A stretch of DNA of 64,000 nt, taken from NCBI RefSeq assembly GCF_026625785.1, contig NZ_CP113063.1, positions 1,426,001 through 1,490,000 of the forward strand. Direction: 5' to 3'. Each line of letters opens with the position of its first letter. The stretch's first letter is position 1. Below are positions 52,971 to 62,380 of this stretch, in pieces. Below the pieces are notes generated by a model. It searched no databases. It was not told the DNA's origin and worked only from the letters and a program-made list of their open reading frames with translations. The DNA is from Gordonia sp. SL306. GTDB taxonomy: Bacteria; Actinomycetota; Actinomycetes; Mycobacteriales; Mycobacteriaceae. The translations under genes were made by a program, and so were the position numbers.

Positions 52971-54521
52971 ATGGAGGCGATCCTGACGACCCCGGCTGCC
53001 CTGCGCCGGGCCGCACAGACCTGGCCCGACCGAACCGCACTCGTCGACGAGCAGTGGCCGGACCGTCCGACGGTCGACCTGACCTGGTCGGAGTTCGCCG
53101 AGGCCGTCCGCACGTTCGCGGCCGCGCTCGTCGCATCGGGCATCAACGCCGGCGACCGCGTCGCCCTGTGGTCGCCGAACAGCCACCACTGGCCCGTCGC
53201 GGCGCTGGGGATCCACTACGCGGGAGCCACGTTGGTCCCGCTCAACACCCGGTACACGAGCGGCGAAGCGGTCGAGATCATCGAGCGTTCCGACGCGCGT
53301 GCCGTCGTGGTGTCCGGCGAGTTCCTCGGCGGCAACCACCTGGCCGACCTGCTCGGCGAGCACGCCGCGGCCATGCCCGACGTCGTGGTCGGGGTGACCC
53401 TCGGCACGTCGTCGGTGCCCGACGGTGCGATCGAGTGGTCGGAGTTCACGGCCAGGGCAACCGAGGCCACCCGCGCCGAGGCGGATGCGCGTGCCGATGC
53501 CGTGGCTCCCGACGACATCTCCGACATCCTGTTCACGTCGGGTACCACCGGGAAGTCGAAAGGCGTGCTGGCCGAACACCAGCAGACGATGGCCGGCTCG
53601 CAGGCCTGGGGATCGAACGGCCGGCTCTCCGCCGACGACCGGTACCTGATGGTGAATCCCTACTTCCACACCTTCGGATACAAGGCGGGCATCCTGCCGT
53701 GCATGCTGTTCGGCGCGGCGATGCTGCCGCTGGCGGTCTACTCGCCGGCCGAGGCGATGAAGCTGGCCGACGCTCAGCGGGTGACGGTGTTCCCCGGTGC
53801 GCCGACGATCTTCCAGACCATCCTCGACGACCCGGCCCGCCCGGATCACGACCTGTCGTCGTTGCGGCTCGTGGTGACCGGTGCGGCCATCGTGCCGGTG
53901 GTCCTCATCGAGCGCTTGCAGAGCGACCTCGGCGTCGACACCGTTGTCACCGCATACGGACTGACCGAGGCCAGCGGATTCGTCTCCACGTGCACCCCCG
54001 ACGATGACGACCAGACCGTCGCCAACACCTGCGGCCGGGCCTTCGACGGCATGGAGATCCGCTTGTCCGACGAAGGCGAGGTGCTGGCGCGCGGCAAGAT
54101 GGTGATGCGCGGCTACCTCGACGACGAGGCCGCCACCAAGGAGACGATCGACCCCGACGGTTGGCTGCACACCGGCGACATCGGGACGATCGACGATCGC
54201 GGCAACCTCACCATCACCGACCGCCTCAAGGACATGTACATCTCCGGCGGATTCAACGTCTATCCCGCCGAGGTCGAGCAGACCCTCGCACGGTTGGAGG
54301 GTGTCACCGAGTCCGCCGTGATCGGTGTCCCGGACGAGCGCCTCGGCGAGGTCGGTCGCGCCTACCTCACCCTGCGCGACGGCGTCGATCTCGACGAGGC
54401 GGCGGTGATCGCCTACTGCAAGATCCACCTCGCCAACTTCAAGGTTCCCCGCTCGGTGGTGTTCGTGGACGCCTTCCCCCGCAACGCCGCAGGCAAGATC
54501 CTCAAGCGCAACCTCGCCTAG
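52971..54521 (+). CDS. fadD3: HIP-CoA ligase FadD3
   Basis: 516-residue AMP-forming ligase: FTSGTTGKSKGVL, AYGLTEASGF, LHTGDIGTIDDRGN, DRLKDMYISGGFNVYPAEVE and NAAGKILKRNL (catalytic Lys). It corresponds to Rv3561 (FadD3), which makes HIP-CoA, the inducer of KstR2, so this gene sets up the regulon's own signal. Probably leaderless or with a very short leader: the ATG is 6 bases after the operator. Confidence 0.93.
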   Translation: MEAILTTPAALRRAAQTWPDRTALVDEQWPDRPTVDLTWSEFAEAVRTFAAALVASGINAGDRVALWSPNSHHWPVAALGIHYAGATLVPLNTRYTSGEAVEIIERSDARAVVVSGEFLGGNHLADLLGEHAAAMPDVVVGVTLGTSSVPDGAIEWSEFTARATEATRAEADARADAVAPDDISDILFTSGTTGKSKGVLAEHQQTMAGSQAWGSNGRLSADDRYLMVNPYFHTFGYKAGILPCMLFGAAMLPLAVYSPAEAMKLADAQRVTVFPGAPTIFQTILDDPARPDHDLSSLRLVVTGAAIVPVVLIERLQSDLGVDTVVTAYGLTEASGFVSTCTPDDDDQTVANTCGRAFDGMEIRLSDEGEVLARGKMVMRGYLDDEAATKETIDPDGWLHTGDIGTIDDRGNLTITDRLKDMYISGGFNVYPAEVEQTLARLEGVTESAVIGVPDERLGEVGRAYLTLRDGVDLDEAAVIAYCKIHLANFKVPRSVVFVDAFPRNAAGKILKRNLA

Positions 54522-54552
54522 CCTCCTGCTCCGCCCGCCCGCCCGCGATTTT

Positions 54553-54589
54553 GTAGCAACAATCCGCAGCTGGTGCGGATTGTTGCTAC
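54553..54589. repeat. hairpin element B, copy 2
   Basis: Perfect 16-bp stem (54553-54568 with 54574-54589, arm GTAGCAACAATCCGCA) with loop GCTGG. It follows fadD3 by 31 bases and marks the 3' end of the DUF559 remnant, whose frame runs through it with no stop. Confidence 0.87.
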
Positions 54590-54594
54590 GGATC

Positions 54595-54952
54595 AGCGCC
54601 AGCACCCACTGCGGCCGAGTCGTCAGGTCGTGCCAGGTGAACCGGAGCACCGTCCATCCGTTCGCGATGAGGTCGTTCTGTCGTTCGCGATCGTGCTGGA
54701 ACGCCTCGGCATCGGAGTGGTAGGCGAATCCATCACGCGCACAACGATGTCCACGGCCCGCGACCAGGACGGTGAGCGGAATCGCGGTGACCGACAAGCC
54801 ATCCTTCGACGTCACGTCGACGGGATCCATTCACCCGACCGCACTCGACGACGCAGTTGATCGCCGGACACGCCGCAGCCGTAGGCCTGAGCCGTCGTGA
54901 ACACCCCGTCGTGGTCGGCGAGCATTTTCCGCAGCGCGGCCTGATCCTCCAT
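54595..54952 (-). pseudogene. AbiEi/DUF559-type gene remnant
   Basis: N-terminal piece (54952-54812): MEDQAALRKMLADHDG, GVSGDQLRRRVRSGEW, typical of the AbiEi_4 start, ending in a stop. The next part, in another frame (54830 down to about 54595), has DVTSKDGLSVTAIPLT joined directly to the C-terminal DUF559 part (VAGRGHRC, NGWTVLRFTWHDL). The middle of the protein is missing and the frame is broken, so this is a decayed relative of the gene at 17462-18400. Flanked by hairpin B copies 2 and 3. Confidence 0.78.
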
Positions 54953-55021
54953 GCACGTCAGACGCACGCACCGCCGTCGCGGTTCCACCACGACCCGCCA
55001 CCGCCCGCCGCCCACGATTTC

Positions 55022-55063
55022 TAAGCAACAATCCGTGGCTGGTGCGGATTGTTGCTACGGATC
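55022..55063. repeat. hairpin element B, copy 3
   Basis: AGCAACAATCCG/CGGATTGTTGCT stem; the right half GCTGGTGCGGATTGTTGCT is the same as in copy 2, and the orientation is the same. The left outer arm is slightly decayed. It precedes the lysS stop by 4 bases and likely acts as its terminator. Confidence 0.82.
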
Positions 55064-55066
55064 GGG

Positions 55067-56629
55067 TCAGAGGCGGGGCTTGACCAGCGGGAACAGGATG
55101 GTCTCACGGATACCGAGACCGGTCAGCGCCATCAGCAGTCGATCGATACCCATGCCGGTGCCCGCGGTCGGGGGCATGCCGTACTCGATGGCGGTGAGGA
55201 ACTCCTCGTCGAGTTGCATGGCCTCGTCGTCGCCTGCGGCCGCGAGCCGGGCCTGGTCGACGAAGCGCTCACGCTGGATCACCGGGTCGACGAGCTCGGA
55301 ATAGCCTGTGGCCAACTCGAATCCGCGGATGTAGAGGTCCCACTTCTCGACCACGCCTGGCACCGAACGGTGCGACCGGACCAGCGGCGAGGTCTCCACC
55401 GGGAAGTCACGGATGAACACCGGCTGCATCAGGTGCTGACCCACCATGTGCTCCCAGAGTTCCTCGACGAGCTTGCCGTGGCCGTAACCCTTGTCCTTGG
55501 GGACCTCGAGGCCGACGCGTGCGGCGATGGCGAGCAACTCGTCGACCGTCGTCTGCACGGGGACGATCTCCTCCCCCAGCGCCTCCGACAACGACGGATA
55601 CATCTCCAGCGACGTCCACTCGCCGGAGAGGTCGTAATCCGATCCGTCCGGCATCGTCGGCGTCAGGGTGCCGAGCGCGTTCTGCGAAACCTCTTGCACC
55701 AGTTCACGAGTCATCACCGCGGCGTCGTCGTAGGTGCCGTAGGCCTGATAGGTCTCCAGCATCGCGAACTCGGGTGAGTGGGTGGAGTCGGCCCCCTCGT
55801 TGCGGAAGTTGCGGTTGACCTCGAACACCCTCTCGATGCCGCCCACGATGCACCGCTTGAGGAACAATTCTGGCGCGATCCGCAGGAAGAGGTCGATGTC
55901 GAACGCGTTGGAGTGGGTGACGAACGGCCGGGCGGCGGCACCGCCGTGCAGGGTCTGCAGCATCGGCGTCTCGACCTCGAGGAAACCCCGATTGCCCAGT
56001 GCCTTACGGAGTTCGGCCATCACCGCGACGCGGGTCCGGGCGATGCTGCGCGCCTCCGGCCGGACGATCAGGTCCACGTAGCGCTGCCGCACCCGCGATT
56101 CCTCGCTCATGTCCTTGTGCGCGACAGGCAAGGGCCGCAAGGCCTTCGACGCCATCTGCCAGTCGTCGGCCATCACCGAGAGCTCGCCGGTGCGGGAACT
56201 GATCACCTCGCCGTGGATGTAGACGATGTCGCCGAGATCGACCTCGGACTTCCACCGCCCGAGGGATTCCTCGCCGACGCCGTTGAAGCTCACCATCGCC
56301 TGCAGCTGGGTACCGTCCCCCTCCTGGAGGGTTGCGAAGCACAGCTTGCCCTTGTTGCGCAGGAAGATGACGCGGCCCGCGACACCGACGATCTCCCCGG
56401 TCTCGGAGCCGGCCTCCAGGTCGGGGAAGGTGGTGCGGATCTCCGACAGGCTGTGCGTCCGCGGGATGGACACCGGATATGCTTCGCGCCCGTCCCCCAG
56501 GATGGCCTCGCGCTTCTCCTGACGGATCCGGACCTGTTCCGGCGTGTTGTCGTCGGTCAGATTCGACCCGCTCGCTGCGCTCCCGGCGTCGGGGGCGGCT
56601 GCATCGGGGGTGGTCGGGGTGTTGCTCAC
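55067..56629 (-). CDS. lysS: lysyl-tRNA synthetase, class II
   Basis: About 520-residue class II aminoacyl-tRNA synthetase: N-terminal OB-fold anticodon domain ([18 protein letters not shown]), motif 1 region [10 protein letters not shown], motif 2 [14 protein letters not shown], motif 3 [13 protein letters not shown]. It charges tRNA-Lys. Start GTG 56629 (SNTPTTPD); the frame to 56734 is an unsupported extension. In M. tuberculosis lysS (Rv3598c) likewise lies near panC-panD-coaX, but here it follows fadD3 instead of many intervening genes. The first 40 residues are low complexity. Confidence 0.94.
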   Translation of the reverse strand: MSNTPTTPDAAAPDAGSAASGSNLTDDNTPEQVRIRQEKREAILGDGREAYPVSIPRTHSLSEIRTTFPDLEAGSETGEIVGVAGRVIFLRNKGKLCFATLQEGDGTQLQAMVSFNGVGEESLGRWKSEVDLGDIVYIHGEVISSRTGELSVMADDWQMASKALRPLPVAHKDMSEESRVRQRYVDLIVRPEARSIARTRVAVMAELRKALGNRGFLEVETPMLQTLHGGAAARPFVTHSNAFDIDLFLRIAPELFLKRCIVGGIERVFEVNRNFRNEGADSTHSPEFAMLETYQAYGTYDDAAVMTRELVQEVSQNALGTLTPTMPDGSDYDLSGEWTSLEMYPSLSEALGEEIVPVQTTVDELLAIAARVGLEVPKDKGYGHGKLVEELWEHMVGQHLMQPVFIRDFPVETSPLVRSHRSVPGVVEKWDLYIRGFELATGYSELVDPVIQRERFVDQARLAAAGDDEAMQLDEEFLTAIEYGMPPTAGTGMGIDRLLMALTGLGIRETILFPLVKPRL

Positions 56630-56691
56630 CCCCGAGACCCTATCGGAATCATCAATCCGGGCCGATTCGTGGTCGCGGTGCCGCCAAGGAG

Positions 56692-58146
56692 TCAGAACGG
56701 GTACTTTTCGATCTCCGCCTGCATGGTGACCCATTGCAGATCGCAGAACGTGTCCAGATTCGCCGAGGTGCCGAAGTGTCCGCCGGTACCCGACGCCTTG
56801 GTGCCGCCGAACGGCGCGACGGCCTCGTCGTCGACGGTCTGGTCGTTGATGTGGATCGCGCCGGAGCGGATCCGATCCGCGAGGTCGAAGGCCTTGAAGG
56901 CGTTGGCGGTGAGGATCGACACCGACAACCCGTATTCCGACGAGTTGATGATGTCGATCGCCTCGTCGACGCTCTCGTAGGTGCTCACCGGCGCGACCGG
57001 ACCGAAGATCTCCTGTGTGAAGGCCTGGGCATCGGTCGGGACGTTGCCGAGAACCGTTGGCCGATAGAACAGGCCCTGGTAGGTGCCGCCGGCCTCCAGC
57101 GTCGCGCCTGCCAGCACCGACGACTGCACGATCTCGTCGACCTTCTTCAGTTGGCCTTCGTCGATGATCGGCCCGAGGGCGTTGGCGGGGTCGGTGGGAT
57201 CACCGACCGGGATGTGGCGGGCTTTCTCGGCCAGCTTCGCGGTGTACTCGTCGGCCAGTGCGGCCGGGACGAGATGACGACCGGCCGTCATACAGATCTG
57301 TCCCTGGTGGAGGAAGGAGCCCCAGGCGCCGGCCGACGCCGCGGCATCGACGTCGGCGTCGGGCAGGACCAGCACCGCGTTGTTGCCGCCGAGCTCGAGA
57401 TGGACCTTCTTGAGCAGCGGCGCGGCGGCCTCACCGATCTTGCGGCCCGCGGCCGTCGAACCGGTGAAGGAGATGCACGGGATGTCGGGGTGATCCACGA
57501 GCGCGGCTCCGACGTCGGCGCCACCGGGGAGGACGTGCAGGAGGCCCGCAGGCAGGCCCGCGTCGGCGAGCAGTTCCGCCAGGGCGAGGCCACCCGCGAT
57601 CGGGGTGCGCGGATCGGGTTTGAGGATCACGGCATTCCCCAGCGCGAGCGCCGGCGCGACCGACCGCATCGAGAGGATCGCCGGGAAATTGAACGGACTG
57701 ATCACCCCGACGACGCCGACCGGGACGTGCCGACCGATCGACATACGGGGCTTCTGACTGCGGAGGACCTGGCCGTATGGCTGCGACGCCAGCCCGGCTG
57801 CCTCGGACAGCTCGGACGTGACGAGTCCGGCCTCGAAGGCCGCCTTGCCCTGACCGGAACCCGACTCGGGTACCAGCCACCGGGTCAGACGGGACGGATC
57901 GTCGGTGAGCAGCGCGGCGGCGCGGGTCATCACCGCGGCGCGTTCGGTGTAGGGCAACGCTGCCCAGGTGCGTTGGGCGGAGGTCGCTGCGCGCGCCGCG
58001 GCGTCGAGGTCGTCGCGGTCGGCGGCACCCACGGTGGCCAGCACCTCGCCGGTCGCCGGAGCGGTGACGTCGAGGGTTCCCGCGCCACCCGCGACCCACC
58101 CGCCGTCGAAGATCTTCTCGTCCCAGGGATTGCTCGAGGTGCTCAT
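56692..58146 (-). CDS. aldehyde dehydrogenase (benzaldehyde-dehydrogenase-like)
   Basis: About 484-residue aldehyde dehydrogenase: [38 protein letters not shown], catalytic Cys in [23 protein letters not shown] and [14 protein letters not shown]. The set is close to benzaldehyde/vanillin dehydrogenases of the XylC group. Start ATG 58146; the longer frame would translate the 21-bp repeat array. Not part of the sterol regulons by any visible operator. Confidence 0.9.
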   Translation of the reverse strand: MSTSSNPWDEKIFDGGWVAGGAGTLDVTAPATGEVLATVGAADRDDLDAAARAATSAQRTWAALPYTERAAVMTRAAALLTDDPSRLTRWLVPESGSGQGKAAFEAGLVTSELSEAAGLASQPYGQVLRSQKPRMSIGRHVPVGVVGVISPFNFPAILSMRSVAPALALGNAVILKPDPRTPIAGGLALAELLADAGLPAGLLHVLPGGADVGAALVDHPDIPCISFTGSTAAGRKIGEAAAPLLKKVHLELGGNNAVLVLPDADVDAAASAGAWGSFLHQGQICMTAGRHLVPAALADEYTAKLAEKARHIPVGDPTDPANALGPIIDEGQLKKVDEIVQSSVLAGATLEAGGTYQGLFYRPTVLGNVPTDAQAFTQEIFGPVAPVSTYESVDEAIDIINSSEYGLSVSILTANAFKAFDLADRIRSGAIHINDQTVDDEAVAPFGGTKASGTGGHFGTSANLDTFCDLQWVTMQAEIEKYPF

Positions 58147-58220
58147 CCCTCGACCATAGATAAGCGGTCGACCGTGCGGTCGGGGATTCGGTCGGCGCCG
58201 ACCGTGGACGCGATCCCGCC

Positions 58221-58325
58221 GCCGATCGGGCGCAGTTCCGCGCCGATCGTGCCCAGAAATCCGCCGACCGTGCGCAGTTTCTCGCCGATCGTGCGCAGTT
58301 TCTCGCCGATCGTGCGCAGATTCGC
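58221..58325. repeat. five-unit 21-bp array in a divergent promoter region
   Basis: Five direct units (58221-58241, 58242-58262, 58263-58283, 58284-58304, 58305-58325) of the type GCCGATCGTGCGCAGTTT. They fill the space between the divergent aldehyde dehydrogenase and the leader/rhodanese genes; the only array in the window upstream of genes. The 320-bp gap here otherwise holds the leader peptide. Confidence 0.9.
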
Positions 58326-58366
58326 GGGGGTGGTGGCCCGCTCGGATGTGTGGCACACTGTTCGCC

Positions 58367-58402
58367 GTGATCAAGAGCTGTCTGGAGTGTTGTCAGGGCT
58401 GA
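58367..58402 (+). CDS. leaderless polycysteine leader peptide (uORF)
   Basis: GTG followed by codons for IKSCLECCQG and a TGA: 11 residues, three of them Cys. A -10-like CACACT (58354-58359) lies 7 bases before the GTG, so transcription probably starts at the GTG (leaderless). Similar Cys-rich leaderless uORFs in mycobacteria sense cysteine supply and attenuate downstream sulfur genes, including rhodanese-like genes. The rhodanese-like gene starts 66 bases after the stop. Too short for ordinary ORF calling. Confidence 0.72.
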   Translation: MIKSCLECCQG

Positions 58403-58468
58403 GTACCGCATCTGCGGCCGCCCTTCTTCGACGACCCCCGCTCATCTCGATCACCTTCAGGACCTCTC

Positions 58469-58909
58469 ATGACCGCCGTTCTCGCATCCATCGATGCCGT
58501 CGTTGATCCCTCCCACCCGATCGTCGCAACCTCGACCGACGCTCCCCTGTCGATCCAGTGCGCCGAGTACGCCCAGCATGTCGTCGACGGGGCAACCGCC
58601 GTCGACGTACGCAGCCAGCGCAAACGCCAGACCGACGGGGTGCTCACCGGAGCGCTGGCGATCGATCCGACCGACGTTCTCGCACGCCTGACGCCCGGCG
58701 ATCCGGAGTCGCTGCGCGGTGCCACCCCCGATGCGCGCTGGCTACTGGTCAGCGACGACGGGCACGAGGCCGAATGGCTGGCCTGGCATCTGCAGGCGCG
58801 TGGCGTCACCGGTGCGGTCTTCGTCGTCGGGGGTTTCCGGGCGTTGCGTCGGGCGCAGGTTACCGGTCGCTTCAGCGATCAGGAACTCGCCGCCATCTCC
58901 GCGCACTGA
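58469..58909 (+). CDS. rhodanese-like protein lacking the active-site cysteine
   Basis: 146 residues with a rhodanese-like domain: AVDVRSQRKRQTDG, GALAIDP, WLLVSDDGHEAEWLAWHL and VVGGFRALRRAQ. At the active-site loop, where a sulfurtransferase has Cys, the sequence reads LLVSDDGHEA, so sulfur transfer is doubtful and a binding or regulatory role is more likely. AGGACC is upstream of the ATG. Probably under the polycysteine leader. Confidence 0.82.
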   Translation: MTAVLASIDAVVDPSHPIVATSTDAPLSIQCAEYAQHVVDGATAVDVRSQRKRQTDGVLTGALAIDPTDVLARLTPGDPESLRGATPDARWLLVSDDGHEAEWLAWHLQARGVTGAVFVVGGFRALRRAQVTGRFSDQELAAISAH

Positions 58910-58919
58910 AACCCGCGCA

Positions 58920-59024
58920 ACTGCGCACGATCGGCGGGATACTGCGCACGATCGACGCAAAACTGGGCACGATCGGCGGGATACTGCGCACGATCGCCGC
59001 AAAACTGGGCACGATCGGCGGGTG
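58920..59024. repeat. five-unit 21-bp array after the rhodanese-like gene
   Basis: Units 58920-58940, 58941-58961, 58962-58982, 58983-59003, 59004-59024, of the type ACTGCGCACGATCGGCGGGAT; odd and even units differ so there is a 42-bp higher order. It sits between convergent rhodanese-like and coaX genes, ending 6 bases before the coaX stop. This is the same family as 58221-58325 in inverse orientation. Confidence 0.9.
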
Positions 59025-59030
59025 GTGGGT

Positions 59031-59840
59031 CTAGCGGGCGCGGCCTCGCTGTTGCTTCGACCGCTCGTGGACCAGCCGGAGTCCGTCCAGCGTGAGGTAG
59101 GGATGGTGGACGGTGAGCGTCTCGCACTCCTCGAACATCAGCGGCGCGAGGTAGCCGGTGGCCACCACCGTCACGTCGTCGGAGTCGAAGCCGTCGACGG
59201 TGTCGCGCACCCGGTCGACGAGGCCGTCCACCTGCCCGGCGAAGCCGTAGAGGATGCCCGATTGCAGTGCCTCCACGGTGTTCTTGCCCAGCACGCTGCG
59301 GGGTGGCATCAACTCGACCCTGCGCACCGTGACGGTGTGATCGGACAGCGCCTCGACCGCGAGGTTCACACCCGGCGCGATGGCACCGCCGAGGAACTCC
59401 CCCTTCGCCGAGATCGCGTCGACGACCGTTGCCGTCCCGAACGCCACCACGATGACCGGACCGTCCGGGTAATTATGATGCGCCGCAACACAGTTCGCGA
59501 CGCGGTCGGTCCCGACTTCTTTCGGGTTGTCGACGAGCAGCGGAACCCCGGTCCGCACACCGGGTTCCAGTAGGACGTGGTGGTGGCCGTCGCCGTAGTA
59601 GCGCGGCACCATCACGCGCAATTCGCGCAGCAACGACGGCACGGTGGACAGCGCAGCGACGCCGGTCACCTGCTCGACGTCGGAACCGAGCAGGCCGCGG
59701 AAGAGCAGCGCGAGCTCATCCGACGTCAGATTCGGCTCCGTGTGGATTCGCCAGTCGCGCACCATGGTCGCGTGTTCGCCGCTGCCGGCGAACACGCCGA
59801 GGTGGATGTTGGTGTTCCCGACGTCGACGGTGAGCAGCAT
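59031..59840 (-). CDS. coaX: type III pantothenate kinase
   Basis: About 269-residue CoaX: N-terminal LLTVDVGNTNIHLGVF phosphate-binding motif, GTDRVANCVAAHH, AFGTATVVDAIS and GGAIAPGVNLAVEAL. It phosphorylates pantothenate in CoA synthesis. ATG 59840 lies one base after the panD stop; the frame to 60077 is a shadow of panD. Last gene of the DUF2520-panC-panD-coaX operon. Confidence 0.94.
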   Translation of the reverse strand: MLLTVDVGNTNIHLGVFAGSGEHATMVRDWRIHTEPNLTSDELALLFRGLLGSDVEQVTGVAALSTVPSLLRELRVMVPRYYGDGHHHVLLEPGVRTGVPLLVDNPKEVGTDRVANCVAAHHNYPDGPVIVVAFGTATVVDAISAKGEFLGGAIAPGVNLAVEALSDHTVTVRRVELMPPRSVLGKNTVEALQSGILYGFAGQVDGLVDRVRDTVDGFDSDDVTVVATGYLAPLMFEECETLTVHHPYLTLDGLRLVHERSKQQRGRAR

Positions 59841-59841
59841 G

Positions 59842-60267
59842 TCAGGCGGGCGCCTGCACGAGCTCGCGCGGATCCAGCAGCCCGGAGCCGTCCGGCACAC
59901 GGGCCGGATCGGAACCGGATTCGAGGACCCGGTTGCGGTCGTCCACGAAGACCACAGACGGGGAGTACTCGCGCAGTTCGGCCTCGTCGAGGATGCCGTA
60001 GGCGATGATGATGACCAGATCGTCCGGATGAACGAGATGGGCTGCTGCACCGTTGATCCCGATGACGCCGGACCCACGCTCGCCGGCGATCACGTAGGTC
60101 TCGAGGCGGGCACCGTTGTCGATGTCGACGATGGTGACCTGCTCACCCTCGAGCAGATCCGCGGCATCGAGCAGATCCTGGTCGATCGTCACCGACCCGA
60201 CGTAATGTAGGTCGGCCTGGGTGACCCTGGCACGGTGGATCTTCGATTTCATCATGGTGCGGAACAT
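59842..60267 (-). CDS. panD: aspartate 1-decarboxylase
   Basis: 141-residue PanD proenzyme. The self-cleavage site is Gly24-Ser25 in [10 protein letters not shown], giving the pyruvoyl group on Ser25; [19 protein letters not shown] is conserved in the family. It makes beta-alanine for pantothenate. AAGGG precedes the start. 32 bp after panC. Confidence 0.95.
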   Translation of the reverse strand: MFRTMMKSKIHRARVTQADLHYVGSVTIDQDLLDAADLLEGEQVTIVDIDNGARLETYVIAGERGSGVIGINGAAAHLVHPDDLVIIIAYGILDEAELREYSPSVVFVDDRNRVLESGSDPARVPDGSGLLDPRELVQAPA

Positions 60268-60299
60268 CTGTCGGGTTCCCTTCGTGGGTCGATCTGTGG

Positions 60300-61217
60300 T
60301 CAGTTGGCGGTCTGTTCGGGGTCGCGGCCGGCAAATCCGGTTCCGATGGCCACGCCGACGTTGTCGATGAGTCGCGCCGCGCCAATCCGCGCGGCGATCA
60401 GCAAGCGGCCGTCGCCACGTTCCGGTGGTTCCTCGAGCTGCCTTCCGGTGAGGGCGAGATAGTCCACCTCGATACCCGGGTGCGAGTCCAGCACCGACTG
60501 CGCCGCAGCGAGTATCGCGTCACGACCACCGGCCGCGGCATGGGCGCCCGCGAGCAGTGCCGCCGACAACGTGGTCGCGAGCTCGCGTTGGTCGGGGTCG
60601 AGATAGCGGTTGCGCGACGACAGCGCGAGGCCGTCGGACTCGCGAACCGTCGGCACGCCGACGATCTCGATGTCGAGGTCGAGATCGTCGACCATCTGCT
60701 TGATCAGGACCAGCTGCTGATAGTCCTTCTCGCCGAAGAAGGCCGCGTGCGGTGCCGCGATGTTGAGCAACTTGAGAACCACGGTGAGCATCCCGGCGAA
60801 GTGCGTGGGCCGTGCCAGTCCGTCGAGGACGGCACCGGCGGGGCCGGGCTGCACCATGGTCCGCCGGCCGTTCGGATACATGCCGGCGGCGGTCGGCGCG
60901 AACACGAGTTCCACGCCAAGCGGACGCAGCAGCGCGCAGTCGTCGTCGAAGGTGCGCGGGTACGCGTCCAGATCCTCGTTCTCACCGAACTGCAAGGGAT
61001 TCACGAAGATCGACACGATGACGACGGTGTTGCCGCGTGACCTGGCGGCGCGGACGAGTTCGAGGTGACCCGCGTGCAGCGCGCCCATGGTGGGCACCAG
61101 CACCACCCGTTTACCCGCCTGACGCAGTGCCCGGCTCACCCGCTGCAGCGTCGCCGGATCGCGATGGACAGTCAGTTCTCCTGGGGTATAAGACTTTTCA
61201 CTCAGATCAGATGTCAT
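60300..61217 (-). CDS. panC: pantothenate synthetase
   Basis: 305-residue Pan[17 protein letters not shown] (HIGH-like), [27 protein letters not shown] and the [16 protein letters not shown] motif. It joins pantoate and beta-alanine. Start overlaps the DUF2520 stop (ATGA). It probably matters here because sterol catabolism needs much CoA, though that link is only contextual. Confidence 0.95.
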   Translation of the reverse strand: MTSDLSEKSYTPGELTVHRDPATLQRVSRALRQAGKRVVLVPTMGALHAGHLELVRAARSRGNTVVIVSIFVNPLQFGENEDLDAYPRTFDDDCALLRPLGVELVFAPTAAGMYPNGRRTMVQPGPAGAVLDGLARPTHFAGMLTVVLKLLNIAAPHAAFFGEKDYQQLVLIKQMVDDLDLDIEIVGVPTVRESDGLALSSRNRYLDPDQRELATTLSAALLAGAHAAAGGRDAILAAAQSVLDSHPGIEVDYLALTGRQLEEPPERGDGRLLIAARIGAARLIDNVGVAIGTGFAGRDPEQTAN

Positions 61218-62218
61218 TTCGCCTCCAGAACATCGAGGAGATCGTCGGGGGCATCGGTGTAACCGGCCGTGCGGCGGGCCAGCACGCGGTAGGCCTCGGC
61301 GATATCGGTGTCGCCTGCCCGGTCGGCCGGCAGGGCACGCAGGGCAGCGAGGTGATCGGCGACGGCGGTGGCGTCACCGCGGGCGACCGGTCCGGTCAGG
61401 GCACGCGGTCCGAGTTCGAGCACGTTCTGCAACGCCGCGCTCACCAGCGGGCCGAGGATGCGCTCGGCAAGACGGATGCCGCTGCCGTCGACGGTCGCGG
61501 CGTCACGCGCAGACTGGCCGTCGGGACCCTCGATGGCCGAGTTGAGTGCGCTGACGGCGTCCGAGATGAGGGTGACCAGGTGGTTGGCGCCGTGTGCCAG
61601 AGCGGCGTGGTACAGAATGCGATCCGACTCCGCGATGCGCACCGGCTCGCCGCCCATCTCCAGCACGAGGGCTTGCGCGATCGCGTATCCGACCTCGTCG
61701 GCGGCGGTGACGGCGAAGGTCGCCTGCCGCAGACGGTTGGTGTCCTCACTGGTCCCGACGAAGGTCATCGCGGGATGTATCGCCAACGGCAACGCGCCGC
61801 GTTCGGTGAGAGGCGCCAGGATGCCGATGCCCTTGGCACCGGCGGTGTGCGCCACCAGCGTGTTCGGTCGCAGCGTTTCTGCCATCACGACGTCGTCGAT
61901 CACATCGGCGAGCGCGTCGTCGGGGACGGCGATGATCAGGAGTTCGGAGCGTGCGACCACTGCGGAAAGGTCGAGGATCTCGGATTCGGGCAGCCGGTCG
62001 GCGGCGCGACGACGAGACCCCTCGGACCGCGCGACCACCGCGCCGACCACGTGACCGGCCTGCTCGAGTGCGGCCCCGAGCGCGGTCCCAACACGCCCGG
62101 CCGCGATCACGCCGACGGTGAGCCGGGCAGGCGCGGGCAGGTTGGAGAGACCGGACAGGTAGCGCGAATCATCATCACGGCCCATGCCGGGGCCGAGACC
62201 ATCGCTCGGTGAGGTCAC
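61214..62218 (-). CDS. Rossmann-fold DUF2520 protein
   Basis: About 334 residues: N-terminal NAD(P)-binding Rossmann fold ([26 protein letters not shown]) and C-terminal DUF2520 domain ([28 protein letters not shown]). Regularly found before panC (as in Rv3603c). A ketopantoate-reductase-like role has been suggested from fold and context, but is not shown by this sequence. GTG 62218 is chosen because GGAGG lies 6 bases upstream; the alternatives are 62278 and ATG 62185. Confidence 0.88.
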   Translation of the reverse strand: MTSPSDGLGPGMGRDDDSRYLSGLSNLPAPARLTVGVIAAGRVGTALGAALEQAGHVVGAVVARSEGSRRRAADRLPESEILDLSAVVARSELLIIAVPDDALADVIDDVVMAETLRPNTLVAHTAGAKGIGILAPLTERGALPLAIHPAMTFVGTSEDTNRLRQATFAVTAADEVGYAIAQALVLEMGGEPVRIAESDRILYHAALAHGANHLVTLISDAVSALNSAIEGPDGQSARDAATVDGSGIRLAERILGPLVSAALQNVLELGPRALTGPVARGDATAVADHLAALRALPADRAGDTDIAEAYRVLARRTAGYTDAPDDLLDVLEAK

Positions 62219-62380
62219 CGCTGTCCTCCGAATTGGAAGTTCCAGTCCCGGCTTCGGCTCGGGTACCAGACGTTGCACAGCAAGGTTAGGCCCTGCGAGC
62301 GCTCAGAGGCCAACGCCTGTGACAGGCCTCACGGGACGCAGTGCGTGCGAGCCGCCCACACGTGACGAGGGCCTTGGCCG

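Noticed and set aside
52944-54830. 628-codon open frame antisense to fadD3
   Set aside because: It mirrors fadD3 across its length with no family motif except the DUF559 remnant at its very start; long antisense frames are normal at this GC content.
54812-55015. A small intact 67-residue gene
   Set aside because: Its sequence is only the N-terminal part of an AbiEi/DUF559-type protein and it ends at a frame break; part of the remnant.
58920-59024. CRISPR array
   Set aside because: The repeats are contiguous 21-bp units without unique spacers, and no cas genes are present.
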